In this document: piece by piece, positions 45,856 through 54,433 of the stretch
How the letters are laid out: every line of letters starts with the position of its first letter
How positions within the stretch are numbered: position 1 is the stretch's first letter
Assembly: GCA_028281325.1 (NCBI GenBank)
Contig: JANQKC010000009.1
Span: 186,001-250,000, forward strand
Source of the DNA: Alphaproteobacteria bacterium
Lineage (GTDB): Bacteria; Pseudomonadota; Alphaproteobacteria; UBA8366
DNA: 64,000 nucleotides
Direction: 5' to 3'
Made by a program: the position numbers and the translations under genes
The notes under the pieces: generated by a model
Seen by the model: only the letters and a program-made list of their open reading frames with translations
What the model was told of the DNA's origin: nothing
Databases searched by the model: none

Positions 45856-46524
45856 ATGTCAAACGCACCTGTATTTCTGATTGGCGGCACGAACTTGTTT
45901 CGCCGCGGATTGATGAGCTTCCTCGGCGACACCGATTTCGCGGTGACCGAGGAATTCGACGCCGTCAATGACTGCATCTCGGCGGCGCAAGACGGCGAGA
46001 CTCCCGAAGTGGTCATTTTTGCCGCCGCCGGGAACATCGAAGCGTCCGAAACCGCGATCGAAACGCTGACCCGCACCTTCCCGGACGTCCGAATTATGGT
46101 CCTGTCGACCGAATTGTCGGTCGACGAACTCGGCGCATGCCTCAAGGCCGGTGCGCGCGGATATCTGCTCAGCAGCATCTCCAAGGAAGCGCTGGTCCAT
46201 TCGCTCACCTTGGTGGTTCTCGGCGAGACCGTATTCCCGTCGGGTCTTGCAAACGCCTGGGTCAACGGCGGCCTCTCGCAACGCCGGCAAACGGGTCAGG
46301 CGCCGGTCCGCGATCTCACCCGCCGGGAGAGCGATATTCTGGAATGCCTGACGACGGGTGCGGCGAACAAGCAGATCGCGCGCGACCTCGGCATCACGGA
46401 AGCCACGGTCAAAATCCACATGAAATCGCTGATCCGGAAGATCGGGGTCAGCAATCGAACCCAAGCCGCCTTGTGGGCCATCAATTCCGGCTTCGGACAA
46501 TCCATGATGGGTGCGGCCGCGTAA
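45856..46524 (+). CDS. LuxR-type regulator with degenerate receiver, flp-linked
   Basis: 222 residues. The N-terminal receiver fold (APVFLIGGTNLFRRGLMSFL) lacks the acidic pocket (Gly-Gly-Thr at 10-12), and the phosphoacceptor position is Ala56 (VVIFAAAGN); the usual Lys in YLLSS is also missing. The C-terminal NarL/LuxR helix-turn-helix is intact (LTRRESDILECLTTG, then ITEATVKIHMKSLIRKIG). It is paralogous to 39561-40235. The flp pilin gene is 42 bp downstream on the same strand, so it probably controls pilin expression. Confidence 0.9.
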   Translation: MSNAPVFLIGGTNLFRRGLMSFLGDTDFAVTEEFDAVNDCISAAQDGETPEVVIFAAAGNIEASETAIETLTRTFPDVRIMVLSTELSVDELGACLKAGARGYLLSSISKEALVHSLTLVVLGETVFPSGLANAWVNGGLSQRRQTGQAPVRDLTRRESDILECLTTGAANKQIARDLGITEATVKIHMKSLIRKIGVSNRTQAALWAINSGFGQSMMGAAA

Positions 46525-46566
46525 GCCGCATTGCCAAACGCACGCAATAGATAGGGAGACGCAAAA

Positions 46567-46758
46567 ATGTCGAAAAGCATCCTTAAGTCACTACTGTTGG
46601 ACGAAAGCGGCGCAACCGCGATCGAATACGGATTGATCGCGTCGCTTGTATCGGTCGCCGCGATCGGCGCGATGTCGGCGATGGGCACCTCGCTCGAGGA
46701 AATGTTCAATCACGTGTCGAACGAACTGAAAGGCGCGGCGGACACAACAACGGGATAA
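46567..46758 (+). CDS. Flp/Fap pilin
   Basis: 63 residues. A basic leader (MSKSILKSLLLDESG) is followed by ATAIEYGLIASLVSVAAIG, the Flp prepilin processing and helix motif with Glu-Tyr at the expected position. The C-terminus is short and polar. It is probably assembled by the tad system. It follows the LuxR-like gene after 42 bp, with GGGAG upstream of the ATG, and is followed by a strong terminator. Confidence 0.92.
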   Translation: MSKSILKSLLLDESGATAIEYGLIASLVSVAAIGAMSAMGTSLEEMFNHVSNELKGAADTTTG

Positions 46759-46787
46759 ACCCGAGATCGACACCGTGAGGCACGAAG

Positions 46788-46818
46788 CGGCCCCGTTCAT
46801 TTCAACGGGGCCGTTTTA
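46788..46818 (+). terminator. Rho-independent terminator after flp
   Basis: A ten-base perfect stem, CGGCCCCGTT and AACGGGGCCG, with a six-base loop is followed by TTTTA. It lies 30 bases after the flp stop and ends the regulator-flp unit. On the other strand it lies 20 bases after the stop of the TauD-like gene and may act there too. Confidence 0.88.
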
Positions 46819-46838
46819 CGTTGCCGCGACGCCTCGGC

Positions 46839-47738
46839 TTATCCGTCGAAAAACGGCCGGTCGCCGGTGATCGTGGTTCGATGCATGCGTCGGCGGGTAT
46901 TCTCTTCGTCGAACGGCATCGCCTTATGCACGGCGCTGCGGTTATCCCAGATGATAAGGTCGCGCGGCCGCCATTCATGCTCGTAAACGAAGGCCGGTTG
47001 CGTCGCGAACTCCATGATCTCACGAACAAGCGCCTGGCTTTCCGCTTCATTCTCGCCGTCAAAGGTCCGCGTGAAGATTTCCGAGATGAAAAGCGCCGGA
47101 CGGCCGTTTTCCGGATGGGTCCGAACCGCCGGATGCAGGACGGGCGGCGTCTTGGCCTTTTGCTCTTCGGTCAGCGGCGCCCGGTTCTTCGAATGCGCGC
47201 GTTCGTAGTTCCAAACGTAGTCATGCACGCCATTGCGGGCGGCAAGCCACGTCTTACGAGCCTCGGGTAAGGCGTCGAACGCGGCGAACATGCTGGCAAA
47301 CGCGGTTTCTCCGCCCTCCTCCGGACATTCCAGACAATAGAACAAGGAGCCCAGACTCGGCTCCGGCAGGTAGGAGAGATCCGAGTGATACCGCTTCGAC
47401 CCGCCATGCGCGCCGATATGCCGTCCATCCTCGATGATGTTCGAGACGACGAAAATCTCGGGATGGCCCGGCAGACAGAAGTCCGACAGGACGTGTTTTT
47501 CAAGCGGGCCGAACTCTCGGCTGAGTGCGATATGCTGCGCTGGCGTCAACGCTTGGTCGCGCAGCACAAGCACCGATCGGTCGGCCAATTCCCGCCGGAG
47601 CCGCGCCATCACGGCCGGCGGAACCGGCTTGCTCGCGTCGATGCCCTTCACGAGCGATCCGATATGCGGCGTCAACGCCGTGAAGGTGATCTCTGATTCA
47701 TCTTTGGACAACGCTTCCGGCATGACGATAGACCCCAT
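46839..47738 (-). CDS. TauD/TfdA family dioxygenase
   Basis: 299 residues. Fe(II) ligands: YHSDLSY (His118, Asp120) and the His in WDNRSAVHKAMPF; the oxoglutarate Arg is in RRRMHRTTI. A classic TauD-type protein with an N-terminal PHIGSLVKGIDASKPV. The substrate is unknown. A second ATG lies five codons in. It converges with the flp unit. Confidence 0.92.
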   Translation of the reverse strand: MGSIVMPEALSKDESEITFTALTPHIGSLVKGIDASKPVPPAVMARLRRELADRSVLVLRDQALTPAQHIALSREFGPLEKHVLSDFCLPGHPEIFVVSNIIEDGRHIGAHGGSKRYHSDLSYLPEPSLGSLFYCLECPEEGGETAFASMFAAFDALPEARKTWLAARNGVHDYVWNYERAHSKNRAPLTEEQKAKTPPVLHPAVRTHPENGRPALFISEIFTRTFDGENEAESQALVREIMEFATQPAFVYEHEWRPRDLIIWDNRSAVHKAMPFDEENTRRRMHRTTITGDRPFFDG

Positions 47739-47818
47739 GGACTCTTCGCTGGACGACGAACGGTAGGAGCGACGAGTCTAGACCGCCAATCCGGCACGAT
47801 GCAAACCACCCTCGGCGG

Positions 47819-48481
47819 TCAACCTCGACGCCATCGATACACAGCGATGCCGCCAAGGACCGACAATCCCGACAACAGCAGGAACACGGCCGCCGGCAAC
47901 GGCACCGGCGACACGGCGCTCACCACCTCGGCCGCTTGGACGCGCGCGAACGGCGCGGCGAAGACCTGACTGCCGTCGCTGGTCCCGCGCCCCGCCCGGA
48001 CGTTGAAATTGGCGAAGGTGAATTCGATGAACCCGTCCGCGCTCGTGAAGTTCGGCGTGATCCGAATCCGGCCATCGATCGTCCCATCGATCACCGTCGC
48101 CAGGTTCGACGTTATTCCGTCGAACAGGCTGCCGGCCGAGATGAACGGCACGATCGCCGCCGAGGCGACAACCCCGCTGCCCAGCAAGGTTGACCCGTCG
48201 AACAGCTCGGCATTCACCGAGATATTCGACTCCGATGCGCTAAACGGCGTCGTCGTCAACGCAAGCACGTCGACACCGCCCGGCACGACCGGCGGCGTGT
48301 TGAAAAAGGAGAACTCGACCTCAAGCGCCTGCCCCGGCGTCACCAACAACGCCGCGGCATCGTTGCGCCAGCCCGAAAAGGACAACAGGGTCAAAAGAAG
48401 GAGAAAGACCGAAATACACCGCGAAACGGCGCGCGGGCGTGCGAAACCCAAGCAAACGCCGTTCGTCACAGACCGTCGCAT
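47819..48481 (-). CDS. VPLPA-CTERM exported protein
   Basis: 220 residues from ATG 48481, preceded by GGTGG. A long N-terminal hydrophobic segment (CISVFLLLLTLLSFSG) acts as the export signal. The body is beta-rich. The last 29 residues are VPLPAAVFLLLSGLSVL followed by a basic YRWRRG tail, a VPLPA-CTERM sorting signal recognised by an exosortase. It is therefore probably a surface or exopolysaccharide-associated protein. No exosortase gene is in the window. Confidence 0.85.
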   Translation of the reverse strand: MRRSVTNGVCLGFARPRAVSRCISVFLLLLTLLSFSGWRNDAAALLVTPGQALEVEFSFFNTPPVVPGGVDVLALTTTPFSASESNISVNAELFDGSTLLGSGVVASAAIVPFISAGSLFDGITSNLATVIDGTIDGRIRITPNFTSADGFIEFTFANFNVRAGRGTSDGSQVFAAPFARVQAAEVVSAVSPVPLPAAVFLLLSGLSVLGGIAVYRWRRG

Positions 48482-48605
48482 GATATCCACCAATGCTTCC
48501 CACACCAAAAGCGGTAACACTTTAGGTATAGGTCATTGGTCTAATCAAGAAGAATATGGTTAAGAGCGATGATTCTAAATGGAAATCCACCGCGTGGCGA
48601 CGATG

Positions 48606-50321
48606 CTACGCCCCGACCACCGGCAGCAAGACATGCGACGGCCGAACCGCATCATGGAAAACCGTTTGATGCGCCGTGGCCAAAGTCGCCTCGAAATAGT
48701 CGTCGCCGCCGGTGTTGTGGTTGCGGTCGAAGTTCGGGAAATCGCTGCTTTGGATGTCGACGCGGATACGATGCCCCGGCAGGAAACAGTTCCCCGTCGG
48801 GTTCAGCGTGATGGTGTATTCATAGACCTCGCCCGGCGTAATTAAATCCGTGCGGTCGGCGCCGTTGCGATGCCGTGCGCGGATCAGCCCGTAACACAGT
48901 TCCTGGACGAAACCATCGGGATGGACGTCGATCAGCTTGGCGACGAAATCCGTATCCGGCGCCGACGAAGCCGCGTGCAAGACGACCGATACCGGCCCCA
49001 CCACCTCCAGCGGTTCCGACAACGGCGGCGAGGTGTAGCGTAGAATATCGCGCCGCCCGTCGAGCGGCCGTTGGTCCTTCGGCAACTGCTGGCCGCTCTT
49101 GGTATAGATGGTCATGACCGGATCACGGGGATCGTAGTCGTATTGGTCGGCGGGCTCGTCGGACGGCAGCTCCGGCGATAGCGTCCCGTCCCCAGCGACG
49201 CTGTCGGCATGTCCGCCGCTGTGGAAGTACCAAGGCGTCGGCCGCATATCCTTGGGCGGCCATTGATCGTCATGCCGCCATTGGTTGCGGCCCATGACGA
49301 AAATCTGCGCGGGCGCCCAGTCGTCCGCGGCGGTGCGCTCTCCCTTCAGCCACTTCGCGAACCAGGCGTCGGCCATCTCGTAATAGTCCCACGCGGCCGA
49401 CGGTCCGAAATCCAACTCGCCGACCTGGCGGCCCAACGCCAAGGTGGTATGGCCCCACGGCCCGACGATCAGCCGCTGGTTCTCGCGCGCGAATTCGGTC
49501 TTGCCGTTGGCGCGCATGCCGGTGAACTGTTTGATCGTGCCGACCTGCTGGTCGTACCAGCCGGTGCCGCTCAGGGCCGGAACGTCGACCTCCTTGTGAT
49601 GCGATTCATGGGCGAAATGGTCAATCACCGTTTCGCGCAACAGGCGGTGCCAGTATTCGTGCATCCCGGGCATCGCGCTCTCGGGAATCTCGGACAAGGG
49701 CAAGTACCAGAGCCATTTGCTGCGGTCCCGCTCCTCCCACAGCGCGTCGGCCTCGTCGGGCGTCTTCGGCGCGCCGGGGACCTGCAGACGCCGCGCCATG
49801 TCCGGGCTGATCGTGTTGATCGTCCACGTCATCCGGCGACCCAGGCGCACCACGCCGCTCATGTGCCGGTCGAGATGGTTCGCGACCACGCCTTGCGCGA
49901 ACATGCAGGTCAGGTGCGGCGGCCGCGTCGGCGCCATTTCCCACTGCGTCATGCCGCAGTAGGAGTTGCCGAACGTCCCGACCTTGCCCGTCGCCCCCGG
50001 CAGCGTGGCGCACCACTCAACCGTATCGTGCCCGTCGTTGATGCAGGGGTTGAGCGGGTTGCTGCCCATATGCAGCAATGGCTCGCCATCGGAATCGTAG
50101 CGCCCCCGCAGGTCCTGAAACACCACGATATAGCCGCGCGCCGCCATCTCGGCAGCGATCTCGTCGTGCATCTTACGCTCGGTCTTGCCGTAGGGCGTGC
50201 GGCACAACAGGACCGGAAAGCGGCCGTCATCCCGCGGCCGATGCACATCCGCCCGCAGCGTCACGCCGTCGCGCATCCGCGCCGGCACATTCCGTTCCGT
50301 CTCGACAGCGAATGTCGTCAA
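48606..50321 (-). CDS. CocE/NonD-type alpha/beta hydrolase (S15 peptidase-like)
   Basis: 571 residues from a TTG at 50321, directly after GGAGGAGGGCGGC, a strong ribosome site. Upstream in-frame ATGs lack one and give an unconvincing N-terminus. The fold is the Xaa-Pro dipeptidyl-peptidase/CocE type: VPARMRDGVTLRADVHRP, FQDLRGRYDSDGEP, the nucleophile elbow GTFGNSYCGM (Ser near 120), and the C-terminal jelly roll ending HNTGGDDYFEATLATAHQTV. It hydrolyses an ester or amide; the substrate is unknown. Confidence 0.9.
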   Translation of the reverse strand: MTTFAVETERNVPARMRDGVTLRADVHRPRDDGRFPVLLCRTPYGKTERKMHDEIAAEMAARGYIVVFQDLRGRYDSDGEPLLHMGSNPLNPCINDGHDTVEWCATLPGATGKVGTFGNSYCGMTQWEMAPTRPPHLTCMFAQGVVANHLDRHMSGVVRLGRRMTWTINTISPDMARRLQVPGAPKTPDEADALWEERDRSKWLWYLPLSEIPESAMPGMHEYWHRLLRETVIDHFAHESHHKEVDVPALSGTGWYDQQVGTIKQFTGMRANGKTEFARENQRLIVGPWGHTTLALGRQVGELDFGPSAAWDYYEMADAWFAKWLKGERTAADDWAPAQIFVMGRNQWRHDDQWPPKDMRPTPWYFHSGGHADSVAGDGTLSPELPSDEPADQYDYDPRDPVMTIYTKSGQQLPKDQRPLDGRRDILRYTSPPLSEPLEVVGPVSVVLHAASSAPDTDFVAKLIDVHPDGFVQELCYGLIRARHRNGADRTDLITPGEVYEYTITLNPTGNCFLPGHRIRVDIQSSDFPNFDRNHNTGGDDYFEATLATAHQTVFHDAVRPSHVLLPVVGA

Positions 50322-50735
50322 GCCGCCCTCCTCCGATGTCCGAATTGCAACAAAGAAGGGATGAGTATGCGACGAATCGCCGATCCGGGGAAATCGGCGA
50401 CTGGCCCCCGTCATGTCTGGTCCGGACGCCATGCCGCGCCAGAACGAGGACGCCCCCATTGCGAACACACGGGAGTGAGAACAATGGGGGCGCCGGGGTG
50501 CATGTTTACGATGTCAGGGCGGATGAAAACCGAGGGAGCAGCTTGGAACCACCCAACCCTGTTGAGTTGCCTCATATTGCGATGTGATGTGTCGTTACGC
50601 CTCCGTCATGGGCAGCCTTCCTTTCCAGTCGACGATGTCATGCACCGACAATCGTCGATTCCGGCGCGCGCAGATATCCCCGTTTGAGGGGGAAAACCCG
50701 GCGGTGCAAAAAAAATCCCAGCCACGCCGCCAATG
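50322..50735. other. Intergenic region with a poly-A tract
   Basis: About 414 bp between two minus-strand genes. A run of eight A (50708-50715) reads as T8 on the minus strand just after the REC-PAS-HTH gene, but no good stem precedes it, so it is only a weak terminator candidate. The rest is promoter region of the hydrolase gene. Longer in-frame starts for the hydrolase fall here but are not supported. Confidence 0.45.
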
Positions 50736-51755
50736 TCAGGAATCGTCTCGGAAATCGGCCGCGGCGGACTCGGTAAACGGCAACCCGGACGACAAAACCA
50801 GCCGCACCAGATCGGCCTGACGGTTCACATCGGTCTTGCCGAATACCTGCTTCAGATATGTCCGCGCGGAACTCAGCGTAACCCCCATATCGTCCGCGGC
50901 CTCTTCGAGACGCAACCCGGCAACCAACCCCTGCACCAGTTTCGCCTCCGATCGGGTGAGACCGAACAGGCTGCGCAACGCGGGCAGCGACGGCCGGCCC
51001 TGGCTTTCGGGATCCGTCAGGAACAGAAGCACCGATGGCTGTTCGGCGTTGTCCAGCGCCGTCACAATCGCGGACAACGGCCGCAGCAACGATTTGCGCG
51101 TGAGCGCAAGCATCGCTTCGGGAACCGACGCGTCGGTCAGGACGGTGTCGATATGTCGCCGCAGCGCTTTCGAATCTGTCTTCGTCGCCGCCCGGCATGT
51201 CCCGTCCGGAGACACGGTTATACCGTCCCCCGCGGAGAGCATTTCGCCGGCCCGCGCATTCGCGAATACGAGCTTTCCGGCAGCATCGAGGACCATAACG
51301 CCGATCGGCAACTTCTCCAGCGCCGCGAGCCCGACATCCGCGCCGCCCGATGCGGTTGAACCGGACCGCCGGTCACGCCGGCACGCCAAACCGTCGGTGA
51401 TGCCCTGCACCAAATCGGCGGTCGAGCAGGGTTTCGTGTAGAAGCGGAAAATGCCCGCCTCGTTGACCGCCTGGACCGCGACCTGCAGATCCTCCGCGCC
51501 CGTAAGCATCAAGCAAACGATATCCGAATCGGCCGCTGCGAGTGCTTTCGCGAGTTGAACGCCGGACATACCCGGCATCTGCATATCCAACACCGCCAGA
51601 TCAATCCTCGTGTCGTCGAGCCGTCTCAACGCGTCTTCCGGACTATCCACGAAATCCATATCCCAATCCCTCGCGCCCTCTCGCAAGTCGCGACGCAGCG
51701 CGTTGAGGACCCGGACTTCGTCGTCCACGAAAAGAATTCTCGGTCTAGCGCTCAT
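50736..51755 (-). CDS. Response regulator: receiver, PAS, LuxR helix-turn-helix
   Basis: 339 residues. The receiver domain is intact (FVDDEVRVL, phosphoacceptor Asp57 in LAVLDMQMPGMSG, Lys in FYTKPC). A PAS domain (about 145-250; IGVMVLDAAGKLVFANARAGE) follows, and a LuxR-type helix-turn-helix ends the protein (LTRSEAKLVQGLVAGLRLEEAADDMGV, SSARTYLKQVF). It is a DNA-binding transcription factor and the only DNA-binding output in this cassette. It is divergent from the REC-HDOD gene across an AT-rich gap. Confidence 0.92.
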   Translation of the reverse strand: MSARPRILFVDDEVRVLNALRRDLREGARDWDMDFVDSPEDALRRLDDTRIDLAVLDMQMPGMSGVQLAKALAAADSDIVCLMLTGAEDLQVAVQAVNEAGIFRFYTKPCSTADLVQGITDGLACRRDRRSGSTASGGADVGLAALEKLPIGVMVLDAAGKLVFANARAGEMLSAGDGITVSPDGTCRAATKTDSKALRRHIDTVLTDASVPEAMLALTRKSLLRPLSAIVTALDNAEQPSVLLFLTDPESQGRPSLPALRSLFGLTRSEAKLVQGLVAGLRLEEAADDMGVTLSSARTYLKQVFGKTDVNRQADLVRLVLSSGLPFTESAAADFRDDS

Positions 51756-52034
51756 GGGCGGGCTCGGCAGCCAATGAAAGGAATAAATTCATTGTCCGGA
51801 AGATCGGCCAATATCCGTGCCTCCCCATTCGAGGATATCGGCATGTCGGCCGAAGCATAGAATGAGGCGGTCATCCCCACGAATTTATAGGTAGTGCCTT
51901 TAATAATTTTTAAAACTAAAGGTTTTATTTTTCTTTAATGGGATAATATCAAAATTAAAATATACCATTAAAACTCAATACCTGCAAAACGATCCATGTA
52001 TATAGGAAAACATACTAAATATTTTTAATTAAAA
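51756..52034. other. AT-rich divergent promoter region
   Basis: About 279 bp between the REC-PAS-HTH gene and the REC-HDOD gene. Bases 51890-52035 are strongly AT-rich, and this composition continues into the first codons of the REC-HDOD gene. Probable promoters for both; no clear operator was seen. Confidence 0.6.
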
Positions 52035-53246
52035 ATGGAAACAAACAAAATATTATTTGTCGACGACGAACCAAATGTACTTCAGGGTATTCGAAGAATG
52101 CTGCGCAATCGCCGCAATGACTGGGACATGTCTTTCGCCACCAGCGGCGCGAAAGCTCTGCAGACGCTGGCATCGACACCGATCGACATCGTGGTCTCCG
52201 ACATGAAAATGCCGGAAATGGACGGCGCGACCTTCTTGTCGGAAGTACAGAAGCGTCACCCCGAGACGATTCGCATCATACTGTCGGGCTTCGCGGAGTC
52301 CGAGGCCGTAATCCGGACAATCGGTCCTTCCCACCAGTATCTGGCGAAGCCATGCGACCCGGACACCCTTTGCGGCGCCATCGAACGGGCGATCGACCAC
52401 TGCGCCTTCATCAGATGCGACGCCGTACGTAAACTCGTGACCGGGTTACGCGAAGTGCCGGTCCTCCCGGCCACGCTTTCCACGCTGGTCAATGAAATCG
52501 AGGCGCCGGACTCTTCGGTCTCCGCCGTCGCAAAGACGATCGCCAACGACGCCGCGATGACGGCGCAAATCCTGAAACTCGTCAATTCCGCCTATTTCGG
52601 GCTGCCGCGGCAGGTCGCGACGCCGCTGCAGGCCGTACAGTTGCTCGGCCTCGAAACGATCAAGGCGCTAGCGCTTGTCGCAAACATCTTCAACAAGTTT
52701 GAAGGCGACGAAGCGGCGCTCGAGAAAATCGACCAGACGAACCGCCGCTCGCTCAAGATCGGCGCCTTGGCAAAATCCATCGCCGAAGCCGAAGGGTTCG
52801 AAAAACCGATTGTTCAACAGGCTTGCTGCGCCGGCGTGCTGTCGCATATCGGCGTGCTGCCGCTGGTGACGGCCTGGTCCGACCGATGGTCGAATGTGGT
52901 GTCCGCCGTCGACAACGACGGTTTGTGCATCACGGACGCAGAAGAATCGGAACTGAATACCAACCACGCCGAAATCGGCGGGTACCTCCTCGCCATTTGG
53001 GGATTCAATGCCGAGATTTTCGATGCCGTCCGGTATCACCACACGCCGGCCGACGCCCTGCCGCATGCCCCTAATGCGATCACCGCCGTACACATCGCCC
53101 AATACTTGGTGCGTAAAGACCGCGACTCCTACTGCAACGGATGCGGCCTGGACCAGGATTACATCGCCGGGTTGGGTTTGTCGGACCGGCTGCCCGAGTG
53201 GCAGACGGCCTATGAGAAACTCGAACATCGGGATCTCGGACGATGA
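52035..53246 (+). CDS. Receiver-HDOD protein
   Basis: 403 residues. Receiver domain with an intact acidic pocket, Asp56 in VVSDMKMPEMDG and Lys in LAKPCD. The HDOD domain is visible from about residue 135 (VPVLPATLSTLVNEIE, KTIANDAAMTAQILKLVNSAYFG, then TPLQAVQLLGLETIKALAL). HDOD proteins are non-catalytic signalling partners in cyclic-di-GMP circuits. It is the first gene of the cassette; its stop overlaps the next start (ATGA). Confidence 0.93.
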   Translation: METNKILFVDDEPNVLQGIRRMLRNRRNDWDMSFATSGAKALQTLASTPIDIVVSDMKMPEMDGATFLSEVQKRHPETIRIILSGFAESEAVIRTIGPSHQYLAKPCDPDTLCGAIERAIDHCAFIRCDAVRKLVTGLREVPVLPATLSTLVNEIEAPDSSVSAVAKTIANDAAMTAQILKLVNSAYFGLPRQVATPLQAVQLLGLETIKALALVANIFNKFEGDEAALEKIDQTNRRSLKIGALAKSIAEAEGFEKPIVQQACCAGVLSHIGVLPLVTAWSDRWSNVVSAVDNDGLCITDAEESELNTNHAEIGGYLLAIWGFNAEIFDAVRYHHTPADALPHAPNAITAVHIAQYLVRKDRDSYCNGCGLDQDYIAGLGLSDRLPEWQTAYEKLEHRDLGR

Positions 53247-54433
53247 AAGACCGCGTCCTCCTCGTCGATGATGAAAAGAACGTCCTGTCGAGTCTGCGAC
53301 GGCAGCTCCGTGGCAAGTTCGATATTGCAACCGCTGTGGGCGGGGGTGAGGCTATCTCGTTGATCGAGGCCGAGGAACCGTTCGCCGTCGTAGTGACCGA
53401 CATGCGGATGCCGGAGATGGACGGCGTGACCTTTTTGAAAAAGGCCAAGGAGCTGTCGCCGGAAACCGTTCGCATGATGTTGACCGGAAACGCCGATCAG
53501 GAAACGGCGATACAGGCGGTCAACGAAGGAGACGTGTTCCGGTTCTTCAACAAGCCCTGCGCGCCGGAGGTGTTGGAAGCGGGCATCAACGCGGCGCTGG
53601 AGCAACACCGCCTGATCACCGCCGAGCGCGACCTGCTGCAAAAAACCCTATCGGGCAGCATCAAGGTCCTCGTCGACGTGGTTCGCCTGGTCGACCAGGA
53701 CATCTTCACCAACCCCGATCTGTTGCGCAGCTTGGCCCGGGATGTGGCGACCGAGCTCAACGTGCCAAACGCCTGGCGCATCGAAATGGCCGCTACGGTG
53801 GCGCAGATCGGCAGGCTGACGGCCCCGCCCGATCTCATGGTGAAACTGCGGCGGACGGAGACGTTAACGGAAACCGAGCAGGAAATCGTCGACCGCTGCC
53901 CGGAAACCAGCCGCGATCTTATCGGACACATCCCACGGCTCGAGGCGATCGGCGAGATCGCCTATTACCAGAACAAGAATTTCGACGGCAGCGGATTTCC
54001 CGACGACGACGTTCGCGGCGAGGACATTCCGGCAGGCGCCCGTATTCTGCACGTGCTCATCGACCTGCTGGAGTCGAGTGGCGGACGCGCACCGGGTGCC
54101 GAGGCCATGGCGGCGCTGATGAAAAGACCGGGCCGGTACGACCCAAAAGTACTGGAAGCGGTTGCCAAACTCATCGCCGCGGACCTGACATCGATACAGA
54201 CGCCGGTCGATTGGGTGCGCACCTCGGTGAAGGTGCAGATGCTCGCGGACGGCGACCAACTCGCCGAAGACATCGAAGCCGACGACGGCACGGTCCTGCT
54301 GGCGGCGGGCCAAACGGTAAACCGACCTCAGATCAAGAAGCTCGCCAACCTGGCGAAAATGAAACGAGTCTGCGAACCGGTCCATGTCTTCCGGCCGGTG
54401 CCGGATGCCGAACAAATCCAAGCAACAGGATAG
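53243..54433 (+). CDS. Receiver with catalytically dead HD-GYP domain
   Basis: 396 residues. Receiver domain: Asp53 in VVTDMRMPEMDG and Lys in FNKPCA. The second domain aligns to HD-GYP phosphodiesterases (LTETEQEIVDRCPETSRDLI, then DGSGFPDDDVRGEDIPAGARIL), but the metal-binding residues are lost: the HD position reads TVAQIGR, and the HHE-type motif reads AYYQNKNFDGSGF. It probably cannot hydrolyse cyclic di-GMP and may instead act as a regulator. Its start overlaps the REC-HDOD stop by four bases. Confidence 0.9.
   Translation: MKDRVLLVDDEKNVLSSLRRQLRGKFDIATAVGGGEAISLIEAEEPFAVVVTDMRMPEMDGVTFLKKAKELSPETVRMMLTGNADQETAIQAVNEGDVFRFFNKPCAPEVLEAGINAALEQHRLITAERDLLQKTLSGSIKVLVDVVRLVDQDIFTNPDLLRSLARDVATELNVPNAWRIEMAATVAQIGRLTAPPDLMVKLRRTETLTETEQEIVDRCPETSRDLIGHIPRLEAIGEIAYYQNKNFDGSGFPDDDVRGEDIPAGARILHVLIDLLESSGGRAPGAEAMAALMKRPGRYDPKVLEAVAKLIAADLTSIQTPVDWVRTSVKVQMLADGDQLAEDIEADDGTVLLAAGQTVNRPQIKKLANLAKMKRVCEPVHVFRPVPDAEQIQATG

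Noticed and set aside
50705-50716. Poly-A/T tract as a terminator
   Set aside because: Eight T on the minus strand are not preceded by a convincing stem, so it is not called.
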